Shown here in pieces: positions 10,484-19,785 of a stretch of 36,713 nt of DNA. Source of the DNA: Fidelibacterota bacterium (lineage in GTDB: Bacteria; Fidelibacterota; UBA8477; JABMPR01); assembly GCA_013202385.1 (NCBI GenBank), contig JABMOT010000240.1, forward strand, positions 1 to 36,713. The letters run 5' to 3'. The position numbers and the translations under genes are program-made. Every line of letters starts with the position of its first letter. Position 1 is the stretch's first letter. Below the pieces are notes generated by a model, which did not search any database, had not been told where the DNA came from, and saw only the letters and a list, made by a program, of their open reading frames with translations.

Positions 10484-11302
10484 ATGTTTAAATACCACTT
10501 TCTCCTGGTTGTCTGTCTTATTGTCCTCTTGATGTCGTGTTCTCGGAATAGGGACGACAATCTGGTTGCCAAGGTAAATCATGAACGCTTGTCCCTGGAT
10601 GAATTGGTTTTAATGTTTCCAGGATTTATGGCGCTGGACAGTCTTCAGAAGTCTTTGCTCGTGGAAAACTGGATCCGGGAGACCTTGCTTGCTCAGGAGG
10701 CAGAAAAAAACCTTATCCATCGTGACCCCATGTTCAATTATCGGGTAGATACCTACCGTCGCCGGCTTCTGGCAGATAAACAGCTGGATGTTATTTTAAA
10801 GGACGGGGGGAATATTAGTCGCGATGAAATCGAGGATTACTATCAAAAAAACCTGAACTCATTCAGGCGTCAAAGCAATGAGTTTTTTGGTTTTCACGTT
10901 CTTTTACCATCCCAGGAAGATGCCCGTGCTCTTGAAAGAGCTATCGAAAAAGGCGATCTTGAAAAAAAACAGGCTCTTGTGGCAATGCATCCCAAAGAAA
11001 CCGGTCTCTTTAAAGTTGAGAATCTATTTCCCGAGGTTAAGGAATACCTTTTAAAAAAGAAACGCCCCGGAATATTTGGTCCAATTCAATCTGATCTGGG
11101 CTACCATCTAGTAGAAGTGAAAACCTGGCATGACCGTGGCTCCTTGAAAAGTCTTGATGAGGTTTGGGAAGAAATAGCTGCTCGCCTCTCAATAAACAGA
11201 CAGCGTCACATTGAAGCCCAGGTTGTTGATAGTCTCAGAAAAGCCAGCAGTCTTTTGTTTAACAAAGACATTCTTTACGGAAATATCTCAGAAAACAGGT
11301 AA
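10484..11302 (+). CDS. Lipoprotein, SurA/PpiC-like with divergent parvulin domain
   Basis: Signal plus LLMSCSRN lipobox; RRDDNLVAKVNHERLSLDEL; GIFGPIQSDLGYHLVEVKTW resembles the parvulin C-terminal strand. Confidence 0.7.
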   Translation: MFKYHFLLVVCLIVLLMSCSRNRDDNLVAKVNHERLSLDELVLMFPGFMALDSLQKSLLVENWIRETLLAQEAEKNLIHRDPMFNYRVDTYRRRLLADKQLDVILKDGGNISRDEIEDYYQKNLNSFRRQSNEFFGFHVLLPSQEDARALERAIEKGDLEKKQALVAMHPKETGLFKVENLFPEVKEYLLKKKRPGIFGPIQSDLGYHLVEVKTWHDRGSLKSLDEVWEEIAARLSINRQRHIEAQVVDSLRKASSLLFNKDILYGNISENR

Positions 11303-11308
11303 TAATAA

Positions 11309-12580
11309 ATGCGAATAATCACTCTACTTCTCTCCACCTTCCTTGTCTTTAGTGCAAACGCTCAGCAACTAATAGATGGTGTGGCTGCCATTGTTGGAGA
11401 AAAGGCGATTCTTTATTCTGAGGTTGACCAGGTAACTCAACTCTTTGCAATGCAGGCCAAACTTCCTTCTTATTCCTCCCCTGAAGTCATCCAGCAGTTG
11501 CGCGTTAAAGCCCTGGAGGAATTACTCAATCAGCAGGTATTGCTGGAGTATGCTCGTCAGGAAACAATTGAGGTCGAGGAAAGAAATGTGGAAATGCAGC
11601 TTGAACAGTCGCTGCAAAACATTGAAATGCAATACGGCAGCTTGAAAAAGGCTGCTGAAGCGTTTGGTGTTGATCATTACAAAATCAAGTCCTACTATGA
11701 AGATCAGATTAGAACCAACCTGCTTGTTGAACAGGTCAAGATGAGTCTGTTTAGCAATATCAAGGTCGGTCGAAGAGAGATTGAGGACTTCTACACAACC
11801 TGGCAGGATAGTTTTCCTGCCAAGAATGCACAGGTGGATTTCTCCATTCTTTCCCTCCCTGTTGAACTGGGTGACGAAAAAGTACAGCAGCTCTTAACAC
11901 AACTCAGCAGTATTAAAAGTGATATTCTTTCAGGAAAAACAACTTTTGAGGATGCTGCCAAAAAATACTCCAAAGATCCTGGTTCAGCCGCAAACGGTGG
12001 TAGCCTGGGATTTGTAGGTCGAGGCGTTTTTGTAAAACCTTTTGAAGATGCTGCTTTCGCCTTGAATGAAGGAGAGTTAAGCGGAATCGTTGAGACTCAA
12101 TTCGGTTTACATCTTTTACGCTTAGATGGAAAAGATGGTGACCAGGTAAAGGTTTCACACATTCTGCTTATGCCTCTTGCAGATGATGGTGACCGAAAAA
12201 TAACTTCAGATAAATTGCTCGCCATACGTGAGGCTATTCTTGGTGGAACAACAACGCTTGCTGACCAGGTAGAGCTTCTGGCCGCTGACGATTATGTGCG
12301 TTCGCGAAAAGGCAAAATGGGCCTCACTGATATTTCCCTCCTCCCAGAAGACATACGTGGTCTTCTTATGAACATCCCGCTTGAAAGTCTATCCATGCCC
12401 GTTTATAGTGCTGATCTATATCATTTAATTATTGTCCATCGCAGGGTTGAGGGCGGAAAAGTAAACCTGAAGGATCATTGGTCAGATGTTGAGAGTATGG
12501 CTCTTGAATTTAAGAAGCGAAATCGTTACCAATCTTGGATCTCAGATCAGCGAGATCGAATGTACATTCAACTTAAGTAG
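11309..12580 (+). CDS. SurA-like periplasmic peptidylprolyl isomerase
   Basis: Signal peptide; QLIDGVAAIVGEKAILYSEVD; parvulin FEDAAKKYSKDPGSAANGGSLGFVGRGVFVKPFEDAAFALNEGELSGIVETQFGLHLLRL. Confidence 0.9.
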   Translation: MRIITLLLSTFLVFSANAQQLIDGVAAIVGEKAILYSEVDQVTQLFAMQAKLPSYSSPEVIQQLRVKALEELLNQQVLLEYARQETIEVEERNVEMQLEQSLQNIEMQYGSLKKAAEAFGVDHYKIKSYYEDQIRTNLLVEQVKMSLFSNIKVGRREIEDFYTTWQDSFPAKNAQVDFSILSLPVELGDEKVQQLLTQLSSIKSDILSGKTTFEDAAKKYSKDPGSAANGGSLGFVGRGVFVKPFEDAAFALNEGELSGIVETQFGLHLLRLDGKDGDQVKVSHILLMPLADDGDRKITSDKLLAIREAILGGTTTLADQVELLAADDYVRSRKGKMGLTDISLLPEDIRGLLMNIPLESLSMPVYSADLYHLIIVHRRVEGGKVNLKDHWSDVESMALEFKKRNRYQSWISDQRDRMYIQLK

Positions 12581-13595
12581 CTTTTTATCCAGCCAAAGGC
12601 GTATCTGCACTTCCTCGGCGCCTGTGTAATATCACTAAATCATTTTTTTACCGGCATACAGTTTTTGCATTCCAAGAATGTTGTATTGTTACAAATTATT
12701 AACAGTCTTTTCTCTCAAGAAAATAAAATGAGCTGTTATTTTTTTTGAGTTTATGTTGATTATCAAAAGTTATAAATATTATTCACATTAAAGTTATTAA
12801 CATTACTTCCTGGTGAGGTCTCCATATCATATTTGTTAGCAAGGCAGGCTTAAGCACCATCAGGAACACATCAACAAACATATATTCATACTTTAATAAC
12901 ATTCAATAACTCATGAAAAAAGGCTGTTCTTTATTGTTTTTATTTGATTTATATATTTTAAAAATATAGTTATCAACATATATGGGTTAGCCTAATTACC
13001 ACTACTATTATATTAAATTAATATTACTATAGTAATATATAGACCTCGTGGTCAATGAAGTTAATAAAAAAAGATGTTAAAGGTGCTCACATGTGCACCA
13101 CAGTTTCGAATATACGAGTTATGGCTCGCTCTATAATATAATTTTTAGTGAATTTTGTGATTTCTAGGTTGCGACAATATGTATAGACGTTAAATACACT
13201 TATTATTACATATAATTATTATTTTTGGCATTTTATATTAACTATTAAGCACAATTTTTAGCTAGTTTTGGATATCATATGTTCCTTTCACGATCTTTTG
13301 TGGCAAAAATCCACAGACTTCTCTAATTCTCTACAATTGGCTGTTTTTCCAATATCACATTATGGTTAAGAACAAAGCATATGGAGTCTGGCTATATAGC
13401 AGCCATACCCAAATAAAGCGTTTAGAGATGACCACCTCTAAAATGCAGAAACAACTTGAACAAAAAGTGTTAAAATAATCAATTAGCAATTGTGAAAATA
13501 TGAGAGCGAATTACCTTGATGATAATAGCTGATTAATTATAGCGTCTAGAAATTGACCAGATCCATTTGATATTCAAACGCACAGTGAGGATATT
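12581..13595. other. AT-rich non-coding region with DnaA-box-like motifs (12696-12704, 12779-12787, 12794-12802, 12970-12978)
   Basis: No ORF on the track for about 1 kb; motifs TTATTAACA, TTATTCACA, TTATTAACA and TTATCAACA, all in the same orientation. Confidence 0.4.
13421..13442. repeat. Inverted repeat / hairpin
   Basis: TTTAGAG-atgaccac-CTCTAAA, perfect 7-bp arms. Confidence 0.5.
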
Positions 13596-14693
13596 GTGAA
13601 CCCGGAAACAAGACAAAAAATATTCAAAGCTATAACTGTTGTCGTAACTATATATTTATTCCTTCTCAGCATTAACCTTCTCGGACATAGTTTTAAACTG
13701 TTTGGTAAGGAGTTTGCAGAAGCTATGCTGCAGACTACATCAAATCCTTTTACAGGTTTAATTATAGGAATTGTTGCAACGTCGCTCATACAGTCTTCAT
13801 CAACAACAACCTCCATCGTTGTTGGACTTGTCGCTGGAGGTGTTGTAAATCTTGAAAATGCCATTCCTATAATTATGGGGGCGAATATTGGAACCACTGT
13901 AACAAATACGCTAGTCTCACTCGGTCATATCGGACACAAACTCGAGTTTAAACGAGCTTTCGCTGCTGGAGTCGTCCACGACTTTTTTAACATTTGTGCT
14001 GTAATAGTGCTATTCCCAATAGAAATAAAGTTTCATATAGTTCAAAAAACTGCCCTTCTTTTAGAAAAAGCATTTGAAGGGGTGGGCGGAATGAAAGTGT
14101 TCAACCCGTTAAAGTTTATACTAAATCCAGTAATTGAATTTATAGACTCTCTGTTTTCCAATATTCCATATAATGATATAGTTTTAATGATAATATCAAT
14201 TATAGGAATGTTCGGGGCTTTGGCACTCCTGATAAAAACAGTAAGATCATTAGTTGTTAATAAAATCGAAATTATCATTAATAAATATCTATTCAAAAAC
14301 GATTTTATGGGGATGATCTGGGGCACGCTAATGACCTTCATTGTTCAAAGCAGCTCAGTAACCACGTCATTGATTGTCCCGTTAGCAGGAGCTGGAATTG
14401 TAAGACTGAGACAAATATTCCCCTATACTCTAGGGGCAAACATCGGAACAACGGGTACCGCCTTGTTAGCGGCTCTTGCGACGGCTAACCCAATTGCAGT
14501 TACAGCGGCTTTTGCGCATCTAGTCTTTAATATATTTGGGATAGTTATTTTCTATCCGTTAAAGATGATTCCCCTTACTTTAGCAGAAAAAGCGAGCGAA
14601 TATGTTTCAAAATCTAAAAAGAATCTCGTTATCTTTTTAGTTTTATATTCAACAGTATATATTATTCCAATCTTATTTATAATCTTATTTTAA
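13596..14693 (+). CDS. Na+/phosphate cotransporter family protein
   Basis: Two Na_Pi_cotrans repeats: QSSSTTTSIVVGLVAGGVV...GANIGTTVTNTLVSLG and QSSSVTTSLIVPLAGAGIV...GANIGTTGTALL; GTG start. Confidence 0.92.
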   Translation: MNPETRQKIFKAITVVVTIYLFLLSINLLGHSFKLFGKEFAEAMLQTTSNPFTGLIIGIVATSLIQSSSTTTSIVVGLVAGGVVNLENAIPIIMGANIGTTVTNTLVSLGHIGHKLEFKRAFAAGVVHDFFNICAVIVLFPIEIKFHIVQKTALLLEKAFEGVGGMKVFNPLKFILNPVIEFIDSLFSNIPYNDIVLMIISIIGMFGALALLIKTVRSLVVNKIEIIINKYLFKNDFMGMIWGTLMTFIVQSSSVTTSLIVPLAGAGIVRLRQIFPYTLGANIGTTGTALLAALATANPIAVTAAFAHLVFNIFGIVIFYPLKMIPLTLAEKASEYVSKSKKNLVIFLVLYSTVYIIPILFIILF

Positions 14694-14714
14694 CTTTTAG
14701 CAGAGGATAACTTT

Positions 14715-15383
14715 ATGTGGAAAGAAATCAAATTATTATGGACCAGTGACAACCTGCTGAAAGAAGCCTGGGACCTCACCTACGAAGCAATTCATATAGA
14801 CGCAGAAATGTTTAATGATGCTGTCGAAGCGCTGTGGGGTGAAAATAAGATTGCAACCCAAAAGTTGATATTTAAGAAAGATAAACTCATTAATAAATAT
14901 GAAAGAGACATAAGAAGAAAAGTGATAACACATCTTTCTGTAAAGGGATCTAAAAATCTCGCTGCAGGTTTAGTTTTATCTACGGTTATTGTTGATGTTG
15001 AACGAATCGGAGATTATATAAAAAACATGGTGGATTTAACTGAAATGCATCCACAAAAATTAACGAGCGAAACAAATGCTAAGGTGTTGCATGAAATTGA
15101 AGACACTTTAAAAAGAATGTTTAAAAGCACGCCGGAATGTATCGAAAATGGCGATGAAATATTAGCACTTGAAATATATTCTGAGACCAGAGAAATAGGT
15201 CTTACTTGCGATAAACATATAAAGGAGCTTGTATCAAAGAATCACCCGGATCTTGAAACATCCAGCGCAGCCTTGCTCGCACTCTATTTTCGATACCTAA
15301 AGCGTATCAACGCACACTTGAGAAACATTATATCCAGCATTATCAATCCATATGATCGAATCGGTTTTAAGCCAAAAGAGTGA
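14715..15383 (+). CDS. PhoU-domain protein
   Basis: Helical PhoU-like sequence (VIVDVERIGDYIKNMVDL, LALYFRYLKRINAHLRNIISSIINPYDRIGF) downstream of the Na/Pi transporter. Confidence 0.85.
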   Translation: MWKEIKLLWTSDNLLKEAWDLTYEAIHIDAEMFNDAVEALWGENKIATQKLIFKKDKLINKYERDIRRKVITHLSVKGSKNLAAGLVLSTVIVDVERIGDYIKNMVDLTEMHPQKLTSETNAKVLHEIEDTLKRMFKSTPECIENGDEILALEIYSETREIGLTCDKHIKELVSKNHPDLETSSAALLALYFRYLKRINAHLRNIISSIINPYDRIGFKPKE

Positions 15384-15843
15384 TCCCGTGACCCAGATTA
15401 ATGTCAGAACAGCTATAGCAGAGGACATCTCATCAATCGTAAGCTTCAATGCTGCCATGGCACTTGAAACAGAAGCGCATTTACTTGACGAGGCTGTTTT
15501 AACAGAAGGAGTTAAATCTGTTCTTTCAGACCAGGCGCTCGGTTTCTATATCGTATGTGAGATTGAAGGATCAGTTAGAGCGTGCCTTATGATCACTTAT
15601 GAGTGGAGTGACTGGAGAAATGGACTGTTCTGGTGGATTCAAAGCGTCTATGTACAAAAAGAATTTCGTAAACAAGGTTGCTATAAAGCAATGTACAATT
15701 ACTTGGTAGAGTTAATTAAAACCAAAGAAAAAATTGCAGGGTTACGTCTTTACGTAGACAAGCAGAATTCAATAGCCCAAAGGACGTATTCAAATCTTGG
15801 GATGAAAAAGACAAATTATATTCTTTTTGAAAAAGTAAAATAA
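15352..15843 (+). CDS. GNAT family N-acetyltransferase
   Basis: INVRTAIAEDISSIVSFN...WIQSVYVQKEFRKQGCYKAMYNYLV...LRLYVDKQNSIAQRTYSNLGMKKTNYILFEK; true start may be GTG 15388. Confidence 0.9.
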   Translation: MIESVLSQKSDPVTQINVRTAIAEDISSIVSFNAAMALETEAHLLDEAVLTEGVKSVLSDQALGFYIVCEIEGSVRACLMITYEWSDWRNGLFWWIQSVYVQKEFRKQGCYKAMYNYLVELIKTKEKIAGLRLYVDKQNSIAQRTYSNLGMKKTNYILFEKVK

Positions 15844-16669
15844 CTATAAACACATTGTCCCAACCCGCAAAGCAAAATTGACCACACGATATAGAACTCA
15901 TTGTTTAGACCGTTTGGGAGAGATCACTTTAGAAAGAAGATGTTCTGGTTAAACAGTCATGTGCCAATAACAAGCATTACGCAGGTATAAGCCACTATAA
16001 ACCACACCTATAAACAGAAATGCTTTCACAAAATAGCTCTTTTGGGAACAACAGAGTCTCGATTAAACCGTCGCTATCAGGGACGTAGATTCTTATGAGG
16101 GTTAGCTTGAAAGTCTGACTAGCACCGATATCTGTAAGATTTCAACCGAAATGCTATACAGAAAGCGATGGCTGTTCAATACCGAGACGCGTCTAATATT
16201 CTGATTAAACTCTGCTTAATAGGGTAATAACGATTTAATGACGAGTAGACCCACAAGAAAAAAAAAGAAGTTTAAACGTGGTGCATTAATCGAAGCAAGG
16301 CAAGCCTTAAAACAAAAAGCAAAACAAAGCATTTTGTTTAGACAAGCAGGAGCTAACACATAAAGAAAAGTTGAAAAAACAGTTTTGTTTCTAAAAGGCG
16401 AAAGATTGACCGAAAACACCAACGCCCCCCATTATTAACATAGCGCAAAATTAAGACGTTTCAAAAAAAGCAGTCAGAATAGAAGATTGGAAGAGTTGGT
16501 AAAATTCAAAATACGATGGACTCTTTCTTTTTAAACTTGTTTTTATTAAAGGAAGAGATACCTAAAGATTGGCAAATTGCAAAACCGCCATGCATTTCAA
16601 AATAAACCTGAAGTAGACTTGAGTTGTGTAGGTCTTGAAAAAAAAGCCCAAATCACCCAGATGCGCGAT

Positions 16670-16982
16670 CTATTTTTCCCAAAGATTGAATATGACACCA
16701 AAAGTGTCTTTGATATAACAATCTTGACCCCTCCCCCTCCAGCCCACGACCTCACAGCCTTGCTTTACAAGTGCATCACGGGCAGAATCAACATTATCAA
16801 CAAAAAGCTCGTGAATTGCGCCCACAAAACCCTCATCCTCCATCATAAATAAAGTGTTGGGTCCTGAATCTTAGCTCTATCTCCGGCCCAACAGAGGGAA
16901 TTTCCAGAAACCCAAGTGTCTCTATATAAAAAGTCTTGGTCTTCTCCAGCTCTGAAACATAAATAGCGATATTTGGACTCAA
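16670..16982 (-). pseudogene. VOC/glyoxalase superfamily protein, frameshifted remnant
   Basis: Minus-strand hand translation: LSPNIAIYVSELEKTKTFYIETLGFLEIPSVGPEIELRFR, frame change near 16862-16866, then PNTLFMMEDEGFVGAIHELFVDNVDSARDALVKQGCEVVGWRGRGQDCYIKDTFGVIFNLWEK*. Confidence 0.8.
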
Positions 16983-17078
16983 TTCAAATGCCAGAATCTA
17001 TCTCCTCTATATACAAACCGGTGTGAGTCAGGATCAGGTTGAAATCCGCACCCGAAGTGAAATCATCCAGCCATAGAA

Positions 17079-17318
17079 CTATTCTAGCGAAAACCATCCT
17101 TCAACTTTATCACGGCTGGGCACACTTCCTCGATGAACAACAGTTCCGTTGATCACCACACCAGGTGTGGACATAACATCATAAGCCATAATAGCTTGGA
17201 TATCCTCCACTTTTTCAAGACGTATTTCCAGACCATTTTCCAAGGCGACCTCTTCCACCAGTTTAAGTGTCATTTTACAGTTGTTGCAGCCGCCCCCCAA
17301 AACTTTTACATCTAACAT
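17079..17318 (-). CDS. Small thioredoxin-fold protein (TM0996/MTH895-like)
   Basis: MLDVKVLGGGCNNCKMTLKLVEEVA...DIQAIMAYDVMSTPGVVINGTVVHRGSVPS; CxxC and cis-Pro TPG. Confidence 0.88.
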   Translation of the reverse strand: MLDVKVLGGGCNNCKMTLKLVEEVALENGLEIRLEKVEDIQAIMAYDVMSTPGVVINGTVVHRGSVPSRDKVEGWFSLE

Positions 17319-17329
17319 ATTTATACCCC

Positions 17330-18343
17330 TTATAAGACAAGATTAAAAACGAAACCAACCATGAGAATTCCCAAGGCGACAATACTAACAAAAAGACCGA
17401 TCAATCTTATGGTTAACACTTTGCGGAGAATGATCATCTCAGGTAGGGACAACGCGACAACACTCATCATAAATGCCAAAGCTGTTCCTAGCGCGGCTCC
17501 CTTGGCAAGCAGAGCCTGAACCACTGGTATTATACCTGCCGCACTACTGTACATGGGAATCCCGATTAAAACCGCGAGAGGTACCGACCACCAGGCGTCC
17601 TTACCCATAAATGATGCCATAAAATTCTCTGGTACATAGCCATGAATAAATGCCCCCACTCCGATGCCCAATAAAATGAAAGGCCAAACCTTTCCCACAA
17701 CCTCCTTGACTGCCAGGGCCCCTGCGTTTATACGCTGCTCAAAAGTGTTGAGTTCAGACTCGTAAGCGATATCTTTTTTTGAAATATTTTGTACCCAGGG
17801 TTCCAAATAACGCTCAACACCTAACCTGCCCAGAACCAGCCCACCCACGACAGCGACACTCAAACCCAGCCCTAGATATAACAAGGCAACACGCCATCCA
17901 AACAGTCCGAATAACAAGGTAAGAGCAATTTCATTCACCATGGGAGCAGCGATCAAAAAGGAAAAGGTCACCCCCAGTGGAACGCCAGCCTGAACAAAGC
18001 CAATAAAAAGAGGAACAGCAGAACAAGAGCAAAAAGGAGTTACAACACCCAGAGAGGCAGCCAGAATATTGGCCAGACCAAGAGATCGTCCGGCTAGCAA
18101 TGACCGCGTGCGCTCTGGCGTGAACCAGGTATTGATAATACCCATTGCAAATACAACCCCGGTGAGTAGCAGCAAGACCTTGGGCGCATCATAGAGAAAA
18201 AAGGCCAAAGCTTTTCCAAGATGACTGGTGCTTTCAAAAGGAAGGAGCGACATTATTTTTTCGGAAAGGGGAATCAGGGAAGCATACAGCAGAACCCAGA
18301 TGATAAATCCAAACATAAGCAGGAAGCGTTTATCCTTGAGCAA
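17330..18343 (-). CDS. Permease, DUF318/ArsP-like
   Basis: Multi-TM, VVTPFCSCSAVPLFIGFVQAGVPLGVTFSFLIAAPMVNEIA, characteristic of the DUF318/ArsP permease family. Confidence 0.88.
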   Translation of the reverse strand: MLKDKRFLLMFGFIIWVLLYASLIPLSEKIMSLLPFESTSHLGKALAFFLYDAPKVLLLLTGVVFAMGIINTWFTPERTRSLLAGRSLGLANILAASLGVVTPFCSCSAVPLFIGFVQAGVPLGVTFSFLIAAPMVNEIALTLLFGLFGWRVALLYLGLGLSVAVVGGLVLGRLGVERYLEPWVQNISKKDIAYESELNTFEQRINAGALAVKEVVGKVWPFILLGIGVGAFIHGYVPENFMASFMGKDAWWSVPLAVLIGIPMYSSAAGIIPVVQALLAKGAALGTALAFMMSVVALSLPEMIILRKVLTIRLIGLFVSIVALGILMVGFVFNLVL

Positions 18344-18399
18344 AAAAGAGCACCTTTATATTATTTATAACGAGTAGTGTCTTGACATCCACCGAAAAG

Positions 18400-19098
18400 C
18401 TAAAGAGCCGTATAAACAATATAGAGACCCCCCAAAAAAACCAGCGTTCCCACAAACCTTTTCATCAGAATTGGTCCACGGCTACCTCCCGCCCAGCGAA
18501 CATATGTGTTGAACAGACCAGCGAGACTCCCGCCTATTACAAAAACGAGACTATGACCCATTCCAAAAGCAGCAATAAGAGCGAATGCCCTTAGAAAAGA
18601 GACTTGCGCCATTGGAAGCGCCACCGCGAGAATCGGAGCCAGGAAGGCAAAAGTGCAAGGACCCAGGCCAATACCGAAGACCAGACCGAGGAGCAAAGCA
18701 CCTCCATGTCCTGCACGCTCTATCTTTGGGGCTCTGGCCCAAAGCCAGTTTAGTTGGATGAGATCCATCAGATAGAGCCCGAAGACAATGAGTAGTCCTG
18801 CAACCAAAATGAGTCCCCAAAGACCCACATCACCAAGAAGCCGCCCCATTAAAGCTGTTATCACCCCAATGAGGGCAATCGTGATGAGTAACCCCATAGC
18901 GTAAGTCAAAGCAAGCGCGGCGCTTCGTCTACCAGCGGCCTCATTTTGTTTCGAAATATAACCGATGACAAGCGGGACACTGGTGAGATGACAGGGGCTA
19001 AGTAAAACACTCAGTGACCCCCATAAAAATGCGGCCAGGAAAGCAATAAAAAATTGACCGGAAACGGCTTGAGTCAAAGCATCAAAGAGGCTTGCCAT
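18400..19098 (-). CDS. ccdA: Cytochrome c biogenesis protein CcdA-like transmembrane electron carrier
   Basis: LLSPCHLTSVPLVIGYISKQ and LGLVFGIGLGPCTFAFLAPILAVAL: paired Cys in TM repeats typical of CcdA/DsbD-beta. Confidence 0.88.
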   Translation of the reverse strand: MASLFDALTQAVSGQFFIAFLAAFLWGSLSVLLSPCHLTSVPLVIGYISKQNEAAGRRSAALALTYAMGLLITIALIGVITALMGRLLGDVGLWGLILVAGLLIVFGLYLMDLIQLNWLWARAPKIERAGHGGALLLGLVFGIGLGPCTFAFLAPILAVALPMAQVSFLRAFALIAAFGMGHSLVFVIGGSLAGLFNTYVRWAGGSRGPILMKRFVGTLVFLGGLYIVYTAL

Positions 19099-19100
19099 AA

Positions 19101-19514
19101 CTAGTCGTTCATCACCTGGGCGAGCAAACCGCGCTCCGAGAGAAAAGCATCGATCTCTGCTTCAGGGAAATATCCCTCATGTCTCATCAACTCCAACCCC
19201 TGAGAATCCAGAAAGACCTGGGTTGGGATAAGTCGAACACCATACTGAGCAGCAAAATGCTTTTGGTCTGGCTCCCAGACATCATAAAAAAGGACATTTA
19301 TTTGAGAGCCATATTTCTTTTCTATGGATGCCATTATGGGTTGCATCTGTTTGCATGGAATGCACTTGACAGAGCCAAGCTCGATAAAAGTAATTGCCGA
19401 TTGCTCTTGATTGGAAACGGCTATCGCTTCCTTTTGCTTTGCTGAACACGCGATCACGAGCAGGCTAAAAAGGAGTAGCTTTGGCCAGGAAAAACGGAGT
19501 ATGAGATTAGTCAT
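19101..19514 (-). CDS. Thioredoxin-family lipoprotein
   Basis: LLVIACSAKQ lipobox; ITFIELGSVKCIPCKQMQPIMASIEKKYGSQINVLFYDVWE...YGVRLIPTQVFLDSQGLEL. Confidence 0.9.
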   Translation of the reverse strand: MTNLILRFSWPKLLLFSLLVIACSAKQKEAIAVSNQEQSAITFIELGSVKCIPCKQMQPIMASIEKKYGSQINVLFYDVWEPDQKHFAAQYGVRLIPTQVFLDSQGLELMRHEGYFPEAEIDAFLSERGLLAQVMND

Positions 19515-19746
19515 TTTTCAGCCAGGAAAGAATTTGCTGGTTACTGGGAATCCCGCCAGAACTTTTTGTTTCACCATCGATAACCAGCCCCGGAGTCGTG
19601 AGAATATTGTATTTTAAAATCTCTTCAAAATCCGTCACTTTTTCCAGGAAGATGTCTTGAAGCTGGTGTGTCTCAATGACCGCTTTTACGTTGCGCTCGA
19701 GTAGCGAGCATTTTGCGCAACCGGTCCCCAGAATCTTGATCTGCAT
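19507..19746 (-). CDS. Small thioredoxin-fold protein (TM0996/MTH895-like)
   Basis: MQIKILGTGCAKCSLLERNVKAVIE...YNILTTPGLVIDGETKSSGGIPS. Confidence 0.9.
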   Translation of the reverse strand: MQIKILGTGCAKCSLLERNVKAVIETHQLQDIFLEKVTDFEEILKYNILTTPGLVIDGETKSSGGIPSNQQILSWLKND

Positions 19747-19785
19747 AAAAAGCCCCCTTAATTATGTTCGGTTTGTCGAATAGAA

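Noticed and set aside
16577-16852. 91-aa + strand ORF
   Set aside because: Antisense to the better supported VOC/glyoxalase pseudogene on the minus strand; no recognisable protein features
16670-16982. VOC remnant as an ArsI-type C-As lyase
   Set aside because: ArsI is a VOC protein and the neighbouring permease is ArsP-like, but I see no vicinal cysteine motif in the remnant
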